In this document: positions 17,450-25,200 of the stretch, piece by piece | Layout: every line of letters starts with the position of its first letter | Numbering within the stretch: the first letter of the stretch is position 1 | From: Candidatus Centipeda massiliensis | GTDB taxonomy: Bacteria; Bacillota; Negativicutes; Selenomonadales; Selenomonadaceae | DNA length: 64,000 nucleotides | NCBI RefSeq assembly: GCF_900290285.1 | Contig: NZ_LT985755.1 | Coordinates: forward strand, 386,431 to 450,430 | Direction of reading: 5' to 3' | The notes under the pieces: model-generated | What the model saw: the letters and a program-made list of their open reading frames with translations, nothing else | What the model was told of the DNA's origin: nothing | Databases searched by the model: none | Program-made: the position numbers and the translations under genes

Positions 17450-18312
17450 CGGAGCACATTGTCGCACTGCCGGAGGGTGAAATTTGCCCCGCAAAGACAT
17501 ATCTGATGCGCGTATGCGGCATTTCGTCGGGGCTCTGGAAGCGGATCAAGCACAGCGGCACCTTCACCGTGAACGGTATGCCTGCCATCGCCGCGCGTAC
17601 CATGCTGCGCGCAGGAGATATTGTCTCATACGAGCTACCAATCATTTCTTCGGTCATCCCCGAACAACTCCCCCTTGCGATCATTTACGAGGACGAGGAT
17701 CTCCTCGTCCTCGACAAGCCCGCAGGACAGCTTGTTCATCCTACGACGAGGGAGGCACACGGAACTGTTGCCAACGCAGTCCTTGGACTCTACGCGGCGC
17801 GCGGCACACAGCTTGACTTTCATCCGTGTCACCGCCTCGACCGCAATACGACGGGACTCCTGCTGATTGCAAAGCATCCCGAAACACAGTATCAAATTGC
17901 AAAGCAGAACACGCTGACGCGCACGTACCTTGCCCTGATTGAGGGACTGCTCACACCAAAAGCGGGCACAGTCGATGCGCCGATAGCGCGTGCGCTGCCA
18001 AGCATCATCCTGCGCCGCGTTTCTCCCGATGGAAAGCCGGCGCGTACCCATTACAAAACGGAGTGGACAAACGGCAGTCATACACTCCTGCGCCTTCGCC
18101 TTGAAACAGGGCGCACCCACCAGATCCGCGTGCACCTCGCCCACCTCGGACATCCCCTGCTCGGGGACGACCTCTACGGCGGCAGCACAGAACTGATGAC
18201 ACGTCACGCCCTCCACTCGGCGCAGCTTACGCTCACACATCCGCGCACGCATGAAAATCTGACGGTCACAAGCCCTCTGCCGGAGGATATGGCACGTATT
18301 CTATCATTATAA
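17446..18312 (+). CDS. RluA-family pseudouridine synthase
   Basis: This 288-residue enzyme converts specific uridines in rRNA or tRNA to pseudouridine. It has an S4-like N-terminal segment (residues 15-62) and the catalytic core with Asp132 in HRLDRNTTGLL. Further motifs are the KPAGQLVHPT and RTHQIRVHLAHLGHPLLGD signatures. This places it in the RluA/RluD group, although the exact target base cannot be read from sequence. It overlaps the nucleobase permease stop by 4 bases and so is translationally coupled. Pairing of uracil uptake with pseudouridine formation may be coincidental. A strong hairpin terminator follows. Confidence 0.93.
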   Translation: MTEHIVALPEGEICPAKTYLMRVCGISSGLWKRIKHSGTFTVNGMPAIAARTMLRAGDIVSYELPIISSVIPEQLPLAIIYEDEDLLVLDKPAGQLVHPTTREAHGTVANAVLGLYAARGTQLDFHPCHRLDRNTTGLLLIAKHPETQYQIAKQNTLTRTYLALIEGLLTPKAGTVDAPIARALPSIILRRVSPDGKPARTHYKTEWTNGSHTLLRLRLETGRTHQIRVHLAHLGHPLLGDDLYGGSTELMTRHALHSAQLTLTHPRTHENLTVTSPLPEDMARILSL

Positions 18313-18320
18313 CGATAGAA

Positions 18321-18357
18321 AAGCACCGTAGACGGTAGCATTCCGTCTGCGGTGCTT
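18321..18357 (+). terminator. Bidirectional terminator between RluA gene and amino-acid binding protein
   Basis: AAGCACCGTAGACGG pairs with CCGTCTGCGGTGCTT around a 7-base loop, with T-runs on the plus side and A-runs on the left. It can serve both convergent genes, whose stops are at 18312 and 18378. Confidence 0.9.
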
Positions 18358-18377
18358 TTTGTTATTCAGTGATTCCT

Positions 18378-19148
18378 TTACTTGCTTGCGCCGAACCACT
18401 TCTGATAGATTTTGTCGTATTCGCCGTTATCGTGCAGCTTCTTGAGCGCCTCGTTGATCTTCTTCTGGAGGTCTGCGTTATCCTTCGCCATCGCGATGCC
18501 GTAGTCCTCCGCAGAGAGCTTGTCCTCAAGCGACTTCACGCCGACTGCCTGCGACTGCTTGATGTAGTAGTCGTTGACGGGGCGGTCGTTGACGACCGCA
18601 TCCACACCGCGCGCCTTCAGCTCCATAAAGCAATCAGCAGGGGTGTTGAGCTCTGTGACTGTAACGCCCTCCATCTCCTTGACCATGTTCGCACTCGTCG
18701 TGCCGATCTGGACGGCGACCTTGTGTCCCTTGAGATCCTTGAAGGACTTAATCGCCTCCTCATCGCTGCGCACAACCATCGTGAGTCCCGACTGGTAGTA
18801 CGGATCGGAGAAGCTCACCTTCTGTTTGCGCTCATCATTGATCGTCATGCCGCTGATGATGACATCGATGTTCTTTGCCTGCAATGCGGGGATCAGCCCG
18901 TCAAAGCCGATGTTCTGAATCTCTGCCTCACTGCCCATCTCCTTCGCGACGGCACGGATGAGATCCATATCAAAGCCCTGATAGTCCTTCTGTCCCTCGT
19001 CCTGGAACTCAAACGGTGCAAAGTCGATTGCAGAACCGACGCGGAGCACCTTTGCCTCCTGCTTTGCCTGATCGCCGCCACCGCAGCCAACGAGAGCGAG
19101 GCTCACGAGAGCGCCGGTCAGAATGAGTGCCAATTTTTTCAGTTTCAT
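18378..19148 (-). CDS. Polar amino-acid ABC transporter binding lipoprotein
   Basis: This 256-residue SBP family 3 protein has a lipoprotein signal (LVSLALVGC). Conserved features are VLRVGSAIDFAPFEF, GFDMDLIRAVAKEMG, NIDVIISGMTINDERK and GVDAVVNDRPVNDYYI. It would deliver an amino acid, probably polar or glutamine-like, to an ABC permease. No permease is adjacent. The matching permease and ATPase genes at 27.1-28.5 kb are the obvious partners in the window. The gene begins only 32 bases after the hairpin behind the zinc-ribbon gene, and I see no promoter in that space. Read-through or an upstream internal promoter may drive it. Confidence 0.92.
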   Translation of the reverse strand: MKLKKLALILTGALVSLALVGCGGGDQAKQEAKVLRVGSAIDFAPFEFQDEGQKDYQGFDMDLIRAVAKEMGSEAEIQNIGFDGLIPALQAKNIDVIISGMTINDERKQKVSFSDPYYQSGLTMVVRSDEEAIKSFKDLKGHKVAVQIGTTSANMVKEMEGVTVTELNTPADCFMELKARGVDAVVNDRPVNDYYIKQSQAVGVKSLEDKLSAEDYGIAMAKDNADLQKKINEALKKLHDNGEYDKIYQKWFGASK

Positions 19149-19180
19149 AGGGAAACCTCCTCAAGTGAGATAAAATCAAA

Positions 19181-19214
19181 GGAGGGATGCCGCAATAACT
19201 GCAACAATCCCTCC
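19181..19214 (-). terminator. Terminator or attenuator after the zinc-ribbon gene
   Basis: On the minus strand GGAGGGAT pairs with ATCCCTCC around an 18-base centre and is followed by TTTGATTTT. A second small hairpin, AAGGGG/CCCCTT, lies between it and the zinc-ribbon stop (19218-19234). It separates the zinc-ribbon gene from the amino-acid binding-protein gene. Confidence 0.7.
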
Positions 19215-19242
19215 ATGAAGGGGGCTGTGCCCCTTAAACTCC

Positions 19243-19539
19243 TTAGAAACGTGCTGCGCGCTTCGCGTTGAAGCAGTCGCGGCAGTAGACCGGACGATCC
19301 GTCTTCGGCTCGAACGGGACTTCCGTGTCCTTGCCGCACTCGGCACAGACCACATGGAACATCTGGCGCTCGCCGCTGCTCTGCTCGTCACGACCACGGC
19401 GACGCTTGTCGCGGCAATCACGGCAGCGTGCCGGCTCGTTCTCAAAGCCCTTCTCTGCGTAGAACTCCTGCTCACCAGCGGTGAATACGAAGTTGCTGCC
19501 GCATTCCTTGCATACGAGTGTCTTGTCTTCAAATGCCAT
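19243..19539 (-). CDS. Small double zinc-ribbon protein
   Basis: This 98-residue protein has two ribbon units: CKECGSNFVFTAGEQEFY with CRDCRDKRR, and CAECGKDTEVPF with CRDCFNAKR. The first half matches the probable zinc-binding domain (zinc-ribbon, trcl type) and the second the CxxC_CxxC_SSSS type. Such proteins are common in Firmicutes and Chloroflexi and probably bind nucleic acid or protein, but no function is known. It has a perfectly spaced promoter at 19702-19730, leaving a leader of about 155 bases, and a hairpin terminator behind. The ATG at 19539 follows GGGAGA. Confidence 0.85.
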   Translation of the reverse strand: MAFEDKTLVCKECGSNFVFTAGEQEFYAEKGFENEPARCRDCRDKRRRGRDEQSSGERQMFHVVCAECGKDTEVPFEPKTDRPVYCRDCFNAKRAARF

Positions 19540-19701
19540 TCTTCCACAATCTCCCTTGAATAAATATAGAGTCTCTCCATTCGCCGAACTGGGAAAGCGT
19601 TCACTGAGATTATGGTACAGCAAAGCTTGCTTACATATACAAGGCTTCACACGTTCATTGAACGACTATCAGGTCTTGAGGAACGGATTTCAACGCTCTG
19701 T

Positions 19702-19730
19702 ATTATACAGATGTTTTTCATAAAGTGCAA
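19702..19730 (-). promoter_or_regulatory. Promoter of the zinc-ribbon gene
   Basis: On the minus strand TTGCAC (19725-19730) and a perfect TATAAT (19702-19707) are 17 bases apart. The resulting leader runs about 155 bases to the start codon and includes the palindrome GTTCAATGAAC at about 19650-19660. MITE copy C ends just upstream. Together these fill the 453-base gap between the zinc-ribbon and DUF1848 genes. Confidence 0.7.
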
Positions 19731-19744
19731 GCATTTTTTCGAGT

Positions 19745-19963
19745 CTATGGCAACTGTTACGGATGCGCGATGCGCACTCCACGCAGAACCCTCGTTACGC
19801 AAGCGGACGTGTGCTCATCCGCCTAAATACCTGCGGATTCCAAACGCGCTGCGCTTGAACGATTAAAATCCGCAGGGGGCGGGTCGCACACTCTACGCCG
19901 CTTGCTCCACTAGGGTTTGCTTAGGAGTACTGCATTTTCTTTTGTCCGGAACTTTTATCATAG
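19745..19963 (+). mobile_element. MITE-like dispersed repeat, copy C
   Basis: This 219 bp copy has ends CTATGGCAACTGTTACGG and CCGGAACTTTTATCATAG. The interior is nearly identical to copy B, including CCTGCGGATT and AATCCGCAGG around the central loop. It is inserted between the zinc-ribbon promoter and the DUF1848 stop, where it disrupts no gene. No transposase is encoded. Confidence 0.82.
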
Positions 19964-19992
19964 TTTCATTTTTCTATGCCTGAAATGATCGG

Positions 19993-20919
19993 TCAAAACA
20001 GGCACTCCTGCACCTCCAACCAGCTTTCCTGCTGCGCCTCATGGATACGGTCACCCTTCTCCGCATGTCCGATCAGAAAGGGCGATGCGGGGTCATGGCG
20101 GCATCTGTTTTTTGCGACACGCGCGCAATTCGTATTTGCATAGCAGTAGCGACAGAGATGCGGGCAGCTGTCATACGCACCAATGTCCGCGCCGAGGTAG
20201 CAGTCACACTCCTTGCGCTGCCGCTGATACTTCGGGAAGCGAATGCGCCGTTCGAGCGCACGCTCGTAGATGCGCGGCGTCATGCAGCCACCCGTGTCCG
20301 CACCGCATACGGCAAGTTCATCCCCGCTGCCGCACGGGTAGACGGTCATGCCATGCGCTTTCGCCGTCTCAACGATGGATGCGCCGAGTTCAATCCGCTC
20401 TGCGTGCGCAACATCGCGCCCCTCGGGGAAGTTGCGCCGCGTCTTGGCGTAGCGCATGAGAAAGCTGATGACAACCATCTGCGTCGCCCCGGCAAGAATC
20501 TCCGCCATCTGCGCAAATATCTGTCGGTGCCAATCAAGCGTATGCCGTTCGTCGATGATGATGGGATCGTAGCGCCAGCCAATCGCGTGCGTACCGACAA
20601 TCTCCGAGAGCCGACGAAACGTGCGTGCAACCTCCTGCCACGGCGGAACGTTCGGCTCGATATCTCTGCCGTAGGGCGTGATCGTGACGTACCAGAACTG
20701 CCCGAACGGCGCGAGGAGATTCATATAGGGGAGCATGGGCGCGGGATTCTTCGTACAGAAGGCAATGAGGTCGACGACGGACGGATCGAGACGATAGCGC
20801 GTGACCTGCTGCTCATTGTACGGGTTGCGCACACACACCTCGCCCGCACGCAGACGATTGACGAACCACGGCGTGTAGAACGCGGGAATATCCGTACGCA
20901 TCCCCGTATGCAGAATCAT
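19993..20919 (-). CDS. DUF1848 family protein with C-terminal cysteine cluster
   Basis: This 308-residue protein matches DUF1848 by pattern: the start MILHTGMRTDIPAFYTPWFVNRL is followed by a long region with KNPAPMLPY, FWYVTITPYG and WRYDPIIID. The fold seems TIM-barrel-like. The C-terminus is cysteine-rich (GCMTPRIYE, KECDCYLGADIG, CPHLCRYCYAN), and CxxxCxxC resembles an iron-sulfur or radical-SAM-type site. The biochemical role is unknown. The ATG at 20919 has GGAGG 3-4 bases upstream, and the frame extends to 21006 without a better site. The gene follows the terminator of the ion-transporter run. Confidence 0.8.
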   Translation of the reverse strand: MILHTGMRTDIPAFYTPWFVNRLRAGEVCVRNPYNEQQVTRYRLDPSVVDLIAFCTKNPAPMLPYMNLLAPFGQFWYVTITPYGRDIEPNVPPWQEVARTFRRLSEIVGTHAIGWRYDPIIIDERHTLDWHRQIFAQMAEILAGATQMVVISFLMRYAKTRRNFPEGRDVAHAERIELGASIVETAKAHGMTVYPCGSGDELAVCGADTGGCMTPRIYERALERRIRFPKYQRQRKECDCYLGADIGAYDSCPHLCRYCYANTNCARVAKNRCRHDPASPFLIGHAEKGDRIHEAQQESWLEVQECLF

Positions 20920-20968
20920 GATCCTCCCCCCTTTTTCCATAGCGTAACACAAACAAGCGCAAAGATAA

Positions 20969-20996
20969 ATCCCCGACTGCCGCTGCAATCGGGGAT
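20969..20996 (-). terminator. Terminator closing the 28.5-21 kb operon
   Basis: On the minus strand ATCCCCGA pairs with TCGGGGAT around a 12-base centre, followed by TTATCTTT. It lies 18 bases past the ion-transporter stop codon. Confidence 0.8.
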
Positions 20997-21013
20997 GCCA
21001 TCGCACGAATCGT

Positions 21014-22300
21014 TCAGAGATAACGAATCCAGACGTAGATATTCGAGACGATGATGGTGAAGATCATGACGGGGAATGCGACCTTCATAAAGCCGAGAAA
21101 GGAGATCGGGCGGCCGCGCTGCGCCGACATGGAGGCGACAACGACATTCGCGCTCGCACCGATGAGCGTACCGTTGCCGCCAAGGCAGGCGCCAAGTGCA
21201 AGCGACCACCACATTGGATCGAGATTCGTAAGCCCCATCTCGCCCATGTCCTGAATGAGCGGTATAAGCGTCGCAACAAACGGGATATTGTCGATGAACG
21301 CCGATGCGAATGCACTCATCCAGAGGATGAGGATTGCCGTCGCGTCGACATTGCCGCCCGTCGCCTTAATTGCCTCAGCTGCGAGCATACGGATCACGCC
21401 CGTCTCAACAAGTGCACCGACGAGAATAAACAGACCGCCAAAGAAAAAGATTGCCGGCCACTCGATCTTGGAGAGTACCTTCACGATCGTCTCCTCGTCG
21501 CGCGTCGCCGTGAGGAGCAGCAGCAGCCCCGCACCTGAGAGGGCGACGGTCGCAGACTCAAGGCCAAGACTTCCATGCAGGACAAAGAGCGAGATTGTGA
21601 GAAAGATGACCGCAAGGCATTTCTTCAGGAGGCTGTGATCCGTAATCTGCGCACTGGCAGGCAGCCGCATGATCTTGTCCTGAAGCTCCGGCTGGGTATG
21701 CAGACCTTTGTGGTAGAGGGCAATAAGTATGAATTGTACCAAGATAAAGATAATGATTGAGATGAGTGTCAGATTTTCCACGAATGCCATGAAATCAAGT
21801 CCGACAGCACTGCCGATCATGATGTTCGGCGGGTCACCGATGAGCGTCGCCGTACCACCAATGTTGGATGCCAGAATCTGTGAGATAAGGTACGGCATAA
21901 CATCGACCTTGAGTTGTGATGTAATACTGAATGTGATGGGCACGGTCAGCAAAACCGTTGTGACGTTGTCGAGGAGTGCCGAGCAGACCATCGTAATGGT
22001 CGAGAGAACGACGAGGAGCGCGATCGGCTGTGCCTTTACCTTCTGCGCCGCCCATATTGCGAGGAAGTTGAACAGTCCCGTCTCACTCGTGATGTTCACA
22101 ATGATCATCATACCCATGAGGAGCCCCAGCGTATTGAAGTCGATATGGTGGACAGCGGTCTCCTGCTCGATGATTCCACAGAGGATCATAAGCATTGCGC
22201 CGAACAGTCCGACGATGGTGCGGTGCACCTTTTCAGAGATGATGAGCGCGTACGCGATGACGAAGATGACAATCGCCACAATCGTTGCATTTTCCATCAT
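21014..22300 (-). CDS. ArsB/NhaD-superfamily ion transporter
   Basis: This 428-residue membrane protein has about 11 hydrophobic segments of the IT superfamily (ArsB, NhaD, CitM). Repeated signature segments are NIGGTATLIGDPPNIMIGSA and, in the second half, GGNGTLIGASANVVVASMS. The pair of GxxTLIG motifs marks an inverted-repeat core. Substrates in the family include arsenite, Na+/H+ and citrate, and sequence alone does not decide. There is no arsR or arsenate reductase nearby. It is the last gene of a run that begins at 28.5 kb and is followed by a terminator. The ATG at 22300 has AAGGA upstream. Confidence 0.85.
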   Translation of the reverse strand: MMENATIVAIVIFVIAYALIISEKVHRTIVGLFGAMLMILCGIIEQETAVHHIDFNTLGLLMGMMIIVNITSETGLFNFLAIWAAQKVKAQPIALLVVLSTITMVCSALLDNVTTVLLTVPITFSITSQLKVDVMPYLISQILASNIGGTATLIGDPPNIMIGSAVGLDFMAFVENLTLISIIIFILVQFILIALYHKGLHTQPELQDKIMRLPASAQITDHSLLKKCLAVIFLTISLFVLHGSLGLESATVALSGAGLLLLLTATRDEETIVKVLSKIEWPAIFFFGGLFILVGALVETGVIRMLAAEAIKATGGNVDATAILILWMSAFASAFIDNIPFVATLIPLIQDMGEMGLTNLDPMWWSLALGACLGGNGTLIGASANVVVASMSAQRGRPISFLGFMKVAFPVMIFTIIVSNIYVWIRYL

Positions 22301-22332
22301 TACACATCCTTCTTCTCGTTACGAGAAATCCA

Positions 22333-22626
22333 TCACGTTGCCGTGATAATCACCTGCCGGTCCTTGCGCTGAATTTTAAGCTTATAATGCTGCACGCCTT
22401 CCTGCGCCAACATCAGCTTCAGCTCCATCAGTACGCGACCAAGCTCATCCACCTGTGCAGAGGAAAGCCCTGCACGGGCAAGGTCGGCAGGAGGTTCCTG
22501 CGCTGCACTTGCGCGTGCGCGTTCCTCCGCCTGCCGTTCCTTTCTCAACAGGACTTCTGCGAGGGTCTCCTCCTCCTCAAAGCCTTGCATCATATCTTTG
22601 TCCGACCGGTTCTTCGGTATCTTTGC
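22333..22626 (-). CDS. Small conserved-looking hypothetical protein
   Basis: This 97-residue protein of unknown function starts at a GTG with a perfect GGAGG 6 bases upstream (VAKIPKNRSDKDMMQGF). The middle is very rich in Glu, Arg and Ala (EEEETLAEVLLRKERQAEER) and should form a charged helix, possibly a coiled coil. The C-terminal part (QVDELGRVLMELKLMLAQEG, then KDRQVIITAT) looks like a helix and two strands. There is no signal peptide or membrane segment. It sits between glnS and the ion transporter with gaps of 58 and 32 bases, so it is probably co-transcribed. Confidence 0.7.
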   Translation of the reverse strand, partial: AKIPKNRSDKDMMQGFEEEETLAEVLLRKERQAEERARASAAQEPPADLARAGLSSAQVDELGRVLMELKLMLAQEGVQHYKLKIQRKDRQVIITAT

Positions 22627-22684
22627 CACAGCAAACCTCCTTATGCCACCCGCATCGGGCGACATGACAGACACGCAGTGGGGA

Positions 22685-24352
22685 TCACTTTACCTTGCTC
22701 CATGTGTCCTTCAGCCCGACCACGCGATTGAATACGATATGATCCGGTGTAGTATCCGGGTCAACCACAAAGTAGCCGACGCGCAGGAATTGGTAGTGTG
22801 CTCCTGCCGCCGTGAGGCGGACGCTGGGCTCGACCTTCGCGTCCGTCAGGATCTCAAGCGAGTGCGGATTGAGCGCGTCAATGAAATGTGCCGGCTCCTC
22901 CTCGCCCTCAGGTATATCACGCAAAAGGCTCTCGTAGAGGCGCACCTCCGCCGTGAGCGCGTGCTCTGCCGCAACCCACTGAATCGTCCCCTTGACCTTG
23001 CGGTTTGCCGCAGCACCGCCGCTGCGCGTCTCTGGATCATAGGTGCAGCGCAGCTCCGTAATTTCCCCCGCCGCATCCTTTATGACTTCCTCGCATTTGA
23101 TGATGTAGGCGTGCTTGAGACGCACCTCACCGCCCGGCTTCAGACGGAAGAACTTCTTCGGCGCATCCTCCATAAAGTCCTCGCGGTCGATGTAGAGTTC
23201 CCGCGCAAACGGCACATAGCGCTGCCCCCCATGCGTGGGGCTGTTCTCCGCGAGCAGATATTCAGTCTCCCCCTCTGGGTAGTTGATGAGAACAAGCTTG
23301 ACCGGACGCAAGACAGCCATCACACGCGGCGCATTGCGATTCAGCTCGTCGCGTACGCTGTGCTCAAGCATGGCGTTGTCTACCGTACTGTTGCTCTTGG
23401 CGACGCCAATCTCCTCGCAGAACGCGCGCACAGCCGCGGGCGGGTAGCCGCGGCGGCGCATCCCAGAGATGGTCGGCATACGCGGATCATCCCAGCCGCG
23501 CACATGTCCCTCCTCGACGAGCTGACGCAGCTTGCGCTTGCTTGTGATCGCCCCCGATAGATTGAGCCGTGCGAACTCAATCTGGCGCGGACGCTCTCCT
23601 GCCGGAAACCCAAGAGACTCAAGCAGCCAGTCATAGAATGGACGATGCTCTTCAAATTCGAGGGTGCACAGCGAGTGCGTAATCCCCTCGATTGCATCCG
23701 AGATTGGGTGCGCGAAATCGTACATTGGATAGATGCACCACTGATCGCCCGTCCGATGATGCGGCACATGGGCGATACGGTAAATCACCGTGTCGCGCAT
23801 GACGAGATTCGGCGATGCCATGTCAATCTTTGCACGCAGGACGCGCGCGCCATCTGGGAACTCTCCCGCACGCATGCGCGTGAAGAGGTCGAGATTCTCC
23901 TCCACGGAGCGATTGCGGTACGGACTTTCCCTCCCCGGCTCGGTCAGTGTGCCGCGATGCGCACGAATCTCATCTGCCGAGAGATCATCTACGTATGCAA
24001 GTCCTTTTTGAATCAGCGAGACGGCATAAGTATACATCTGCTTGAAGTAATCTGACGCGTAGAAACGGCGATCCCCCCACGAGAAGCCAAGCCAGCGGAT
24101 ATCCTCCTGAATGGAGTCCACATACTCGACATCCTCCTTCGTCGGATTCGTATCGTCAAAGCGCAGATTGCAGAGCCCATTGTAGTCCTCTGCTACGCCG
24201 AAGTTGAGACAGATAGACTTTGCGTGTCCAACGTGCAGATAGCCGTTCGGCTCGGGCGGAAAGCGCGTATGAATGCCCTCCGCGTGCCGTCCTGCACGCA
24301 GATCCTCGTCGATGATATTGCGGATAAAATTCGATGTCTTTACGTCTGCCAT
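22685..24352 (-). CDS. glnS: Glutaminyl-tRNA synthetase
   Basis: This 555-residue class I synthetase charges tRNA-Gln directly. It has the HIGH-like motif in [20 protein letters not shown], the [13 protein letters not shown] segment, the KMSKS-like [14 protein letters not shown], and two C-terminal beta-barrel anticodon-binding domains. GlnRS is less common in Firmicutes than the GatCAB route, and some Negativicutes carry both. The protein reads as GlnRS and not GltX because of the long C-terminal barrels and the overall segment order. It is co-directional with an HD hydrolase 27 bases upstream. The ATG at 24352 follows AGGGAT. Confidence 0.94.
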   Translation of the reverse strand: MADVKTSNFIRNIIDEDLRAGRHAEGIHTRFPPEPNGYLHVGHAKSICLNFGVAEDYNGLCNLRFDDTNPTKEDVEYVDSIQEDIRWLGFSWGDRRFYASDYFKQMYTYAVSLIQKGLAYVDDLSADEIRAHRGTLTEPGRESPYRNRSVEENLDLFTRMRAGEFPDGARVLRAKIDMASPNLVMRDTVIYRIAHVPHHRTGDQWCIYPMYDFAHPISDAIEGITHSLCTLEFEEHRPFYDWLLESLGFPAGERPRQIEFARLNLSGAITSKRKLRQLVEEGHVRGWDDPRMPTISGMRRRGYPPAAVRAFCEEIGVAKSNSTVDNAMLEHSVRDELNRNAPRVMAVLRPVKLVLINYPEGETEYLLAENSPTHGGQRYVPFARELYIDREDFMEDAPKKFFRLKPGGEVRLKHAYIIKCEEVIKDAAGEITELRCTYDPETRSGGAAANRKVKGTIQWVAAEHALTAEVRLYESLLRDIPEGEEEPAHFIDALNPHSLEILTDAKVEPSVRLTAAGAHYQFLRVGYFVVDPDTTPDHIVFNRVVGLKDTWSKVK

Positions 24353-24379
24353 GGTATCCCTCTATCCGTATAATTCCAA

Positions 24380-25168
24380 TCAATCGTTCCGTGCGCAGCA
24401 CCGTTCGATATAGGCACGCAGGTGCGCGACGCCCTCGGCAATCCCCTCCTGCACCGGAAGGCTCTCAATAAAGGCGTCCACATAGCCACGATCCACAATG
24501 CGGCGCAGTGTCCACATGAAATTGATGTCATAGATCCACATGAGCCGTACGATCTTGCGATCACCATGCGTGCGCAGGCGATAGTAGTCCGCCTGTCGTC
24601 CCGCCGCGAAGTCTGCCACGAAGTCAGGGCTAACCTCCTGTGCTGCATCCGACGGCACGAAGTTCGGCGCTTTCTCCGCCCCATCGGGCGCGAGAAACGG
24701 CAGGAGGACACGATAGATGTCAAGCTTGTCCGCGTCGCGGATCACCTTGGCAAAAAACAGCTTTCGCTCATCGTCCGTCGGTGCAATTTCCTTCTTATTG
24801 TGGTATTTTATCGCAAAGCGCACAATGTCCGCATCCGCGGGTGTGAGCCGCTCCAGAAAGTCCACTTCCTCTGCGAGCACCTTCAACCCGAGTTCGGCAT
24901 GATCCTCTGAGGCGGCATCGTTGAACGTCTGATAAATGGCATACTGTCGGAACCGCCCCACATCGTGAAAAAGTCCAATGATCTCGGCGAGTGCCGTGTC
25001 GTGCGCATTGCATCCGAGAAACTTTGCAAGTGCACGCGCATTCGTCGTAACATAGCCCGTGTGAATCTCTTTGAGCCGAATTCCGCGCATGACCTCGGGA
25101 TCATCCGTACGAAAGGAACGCATATAGTCATTCATCCATCGGTGCATCTCGTGCAGAAGCTCCTTCAT
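24380..25168 (-). CDS. HD-domain phosphohydrolase
   Basis: This 262-residue protein has an HD fold with an N-terminal His in KEIHTGYVT and the HD pair in IGLFHDVGRFRQYA. Further conserved positions are His in SEDHAELGLKVL and Asp in KVIRDADKLDIYRVL. That arrangement gives the metal-binding H...HD...D set of nucleotide or phosphodiester hydrolases. The substrate cannot be assigned; similar stand-alone HD proteins include nucleotidases. The ATG at 25168 has GGAGG 7 bases upstream. It is in a run with the FtsZ-like gene (32 bases upstream) and glnS (27 bases downstream). Confidence 0.85.
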   Translation of the reverse strand: MKELLHEMHRWMNDYMRSFRTDDPEVMRGIRLKEIHTGYVTTNARALAKFLGCNAHDTALAEIIGLFHDVGRFRQYAIYQTFNDAASEDHAELGLKVLAEEVDFLERLTPADADIVRFAIKYHNKKEIAPTDDERKLFFAKVIRDADKLDIYRVLLPFLAPDGAEKAPNFVPSDAAQEVSPDFVADFAAGRQADYYRLRTHGDRKIVRLMWIYDINFMWTLRRIVDRGYVDAFIESLPVQEGIAEGVAHLRAYIERCCARND

Positions 25169-25200
25169 CTGCGTTCCTCCTTTCACATACTTCCTGCCAA

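Noticed and set aside
13509-20010. Small frames inside the three MITE-like copies, such as those at 13509-13763 and 19612-19866
   Set aside because: They follow the repeat and change with its orientation. There is no ribosome site or domain, so I treat them as spurious.
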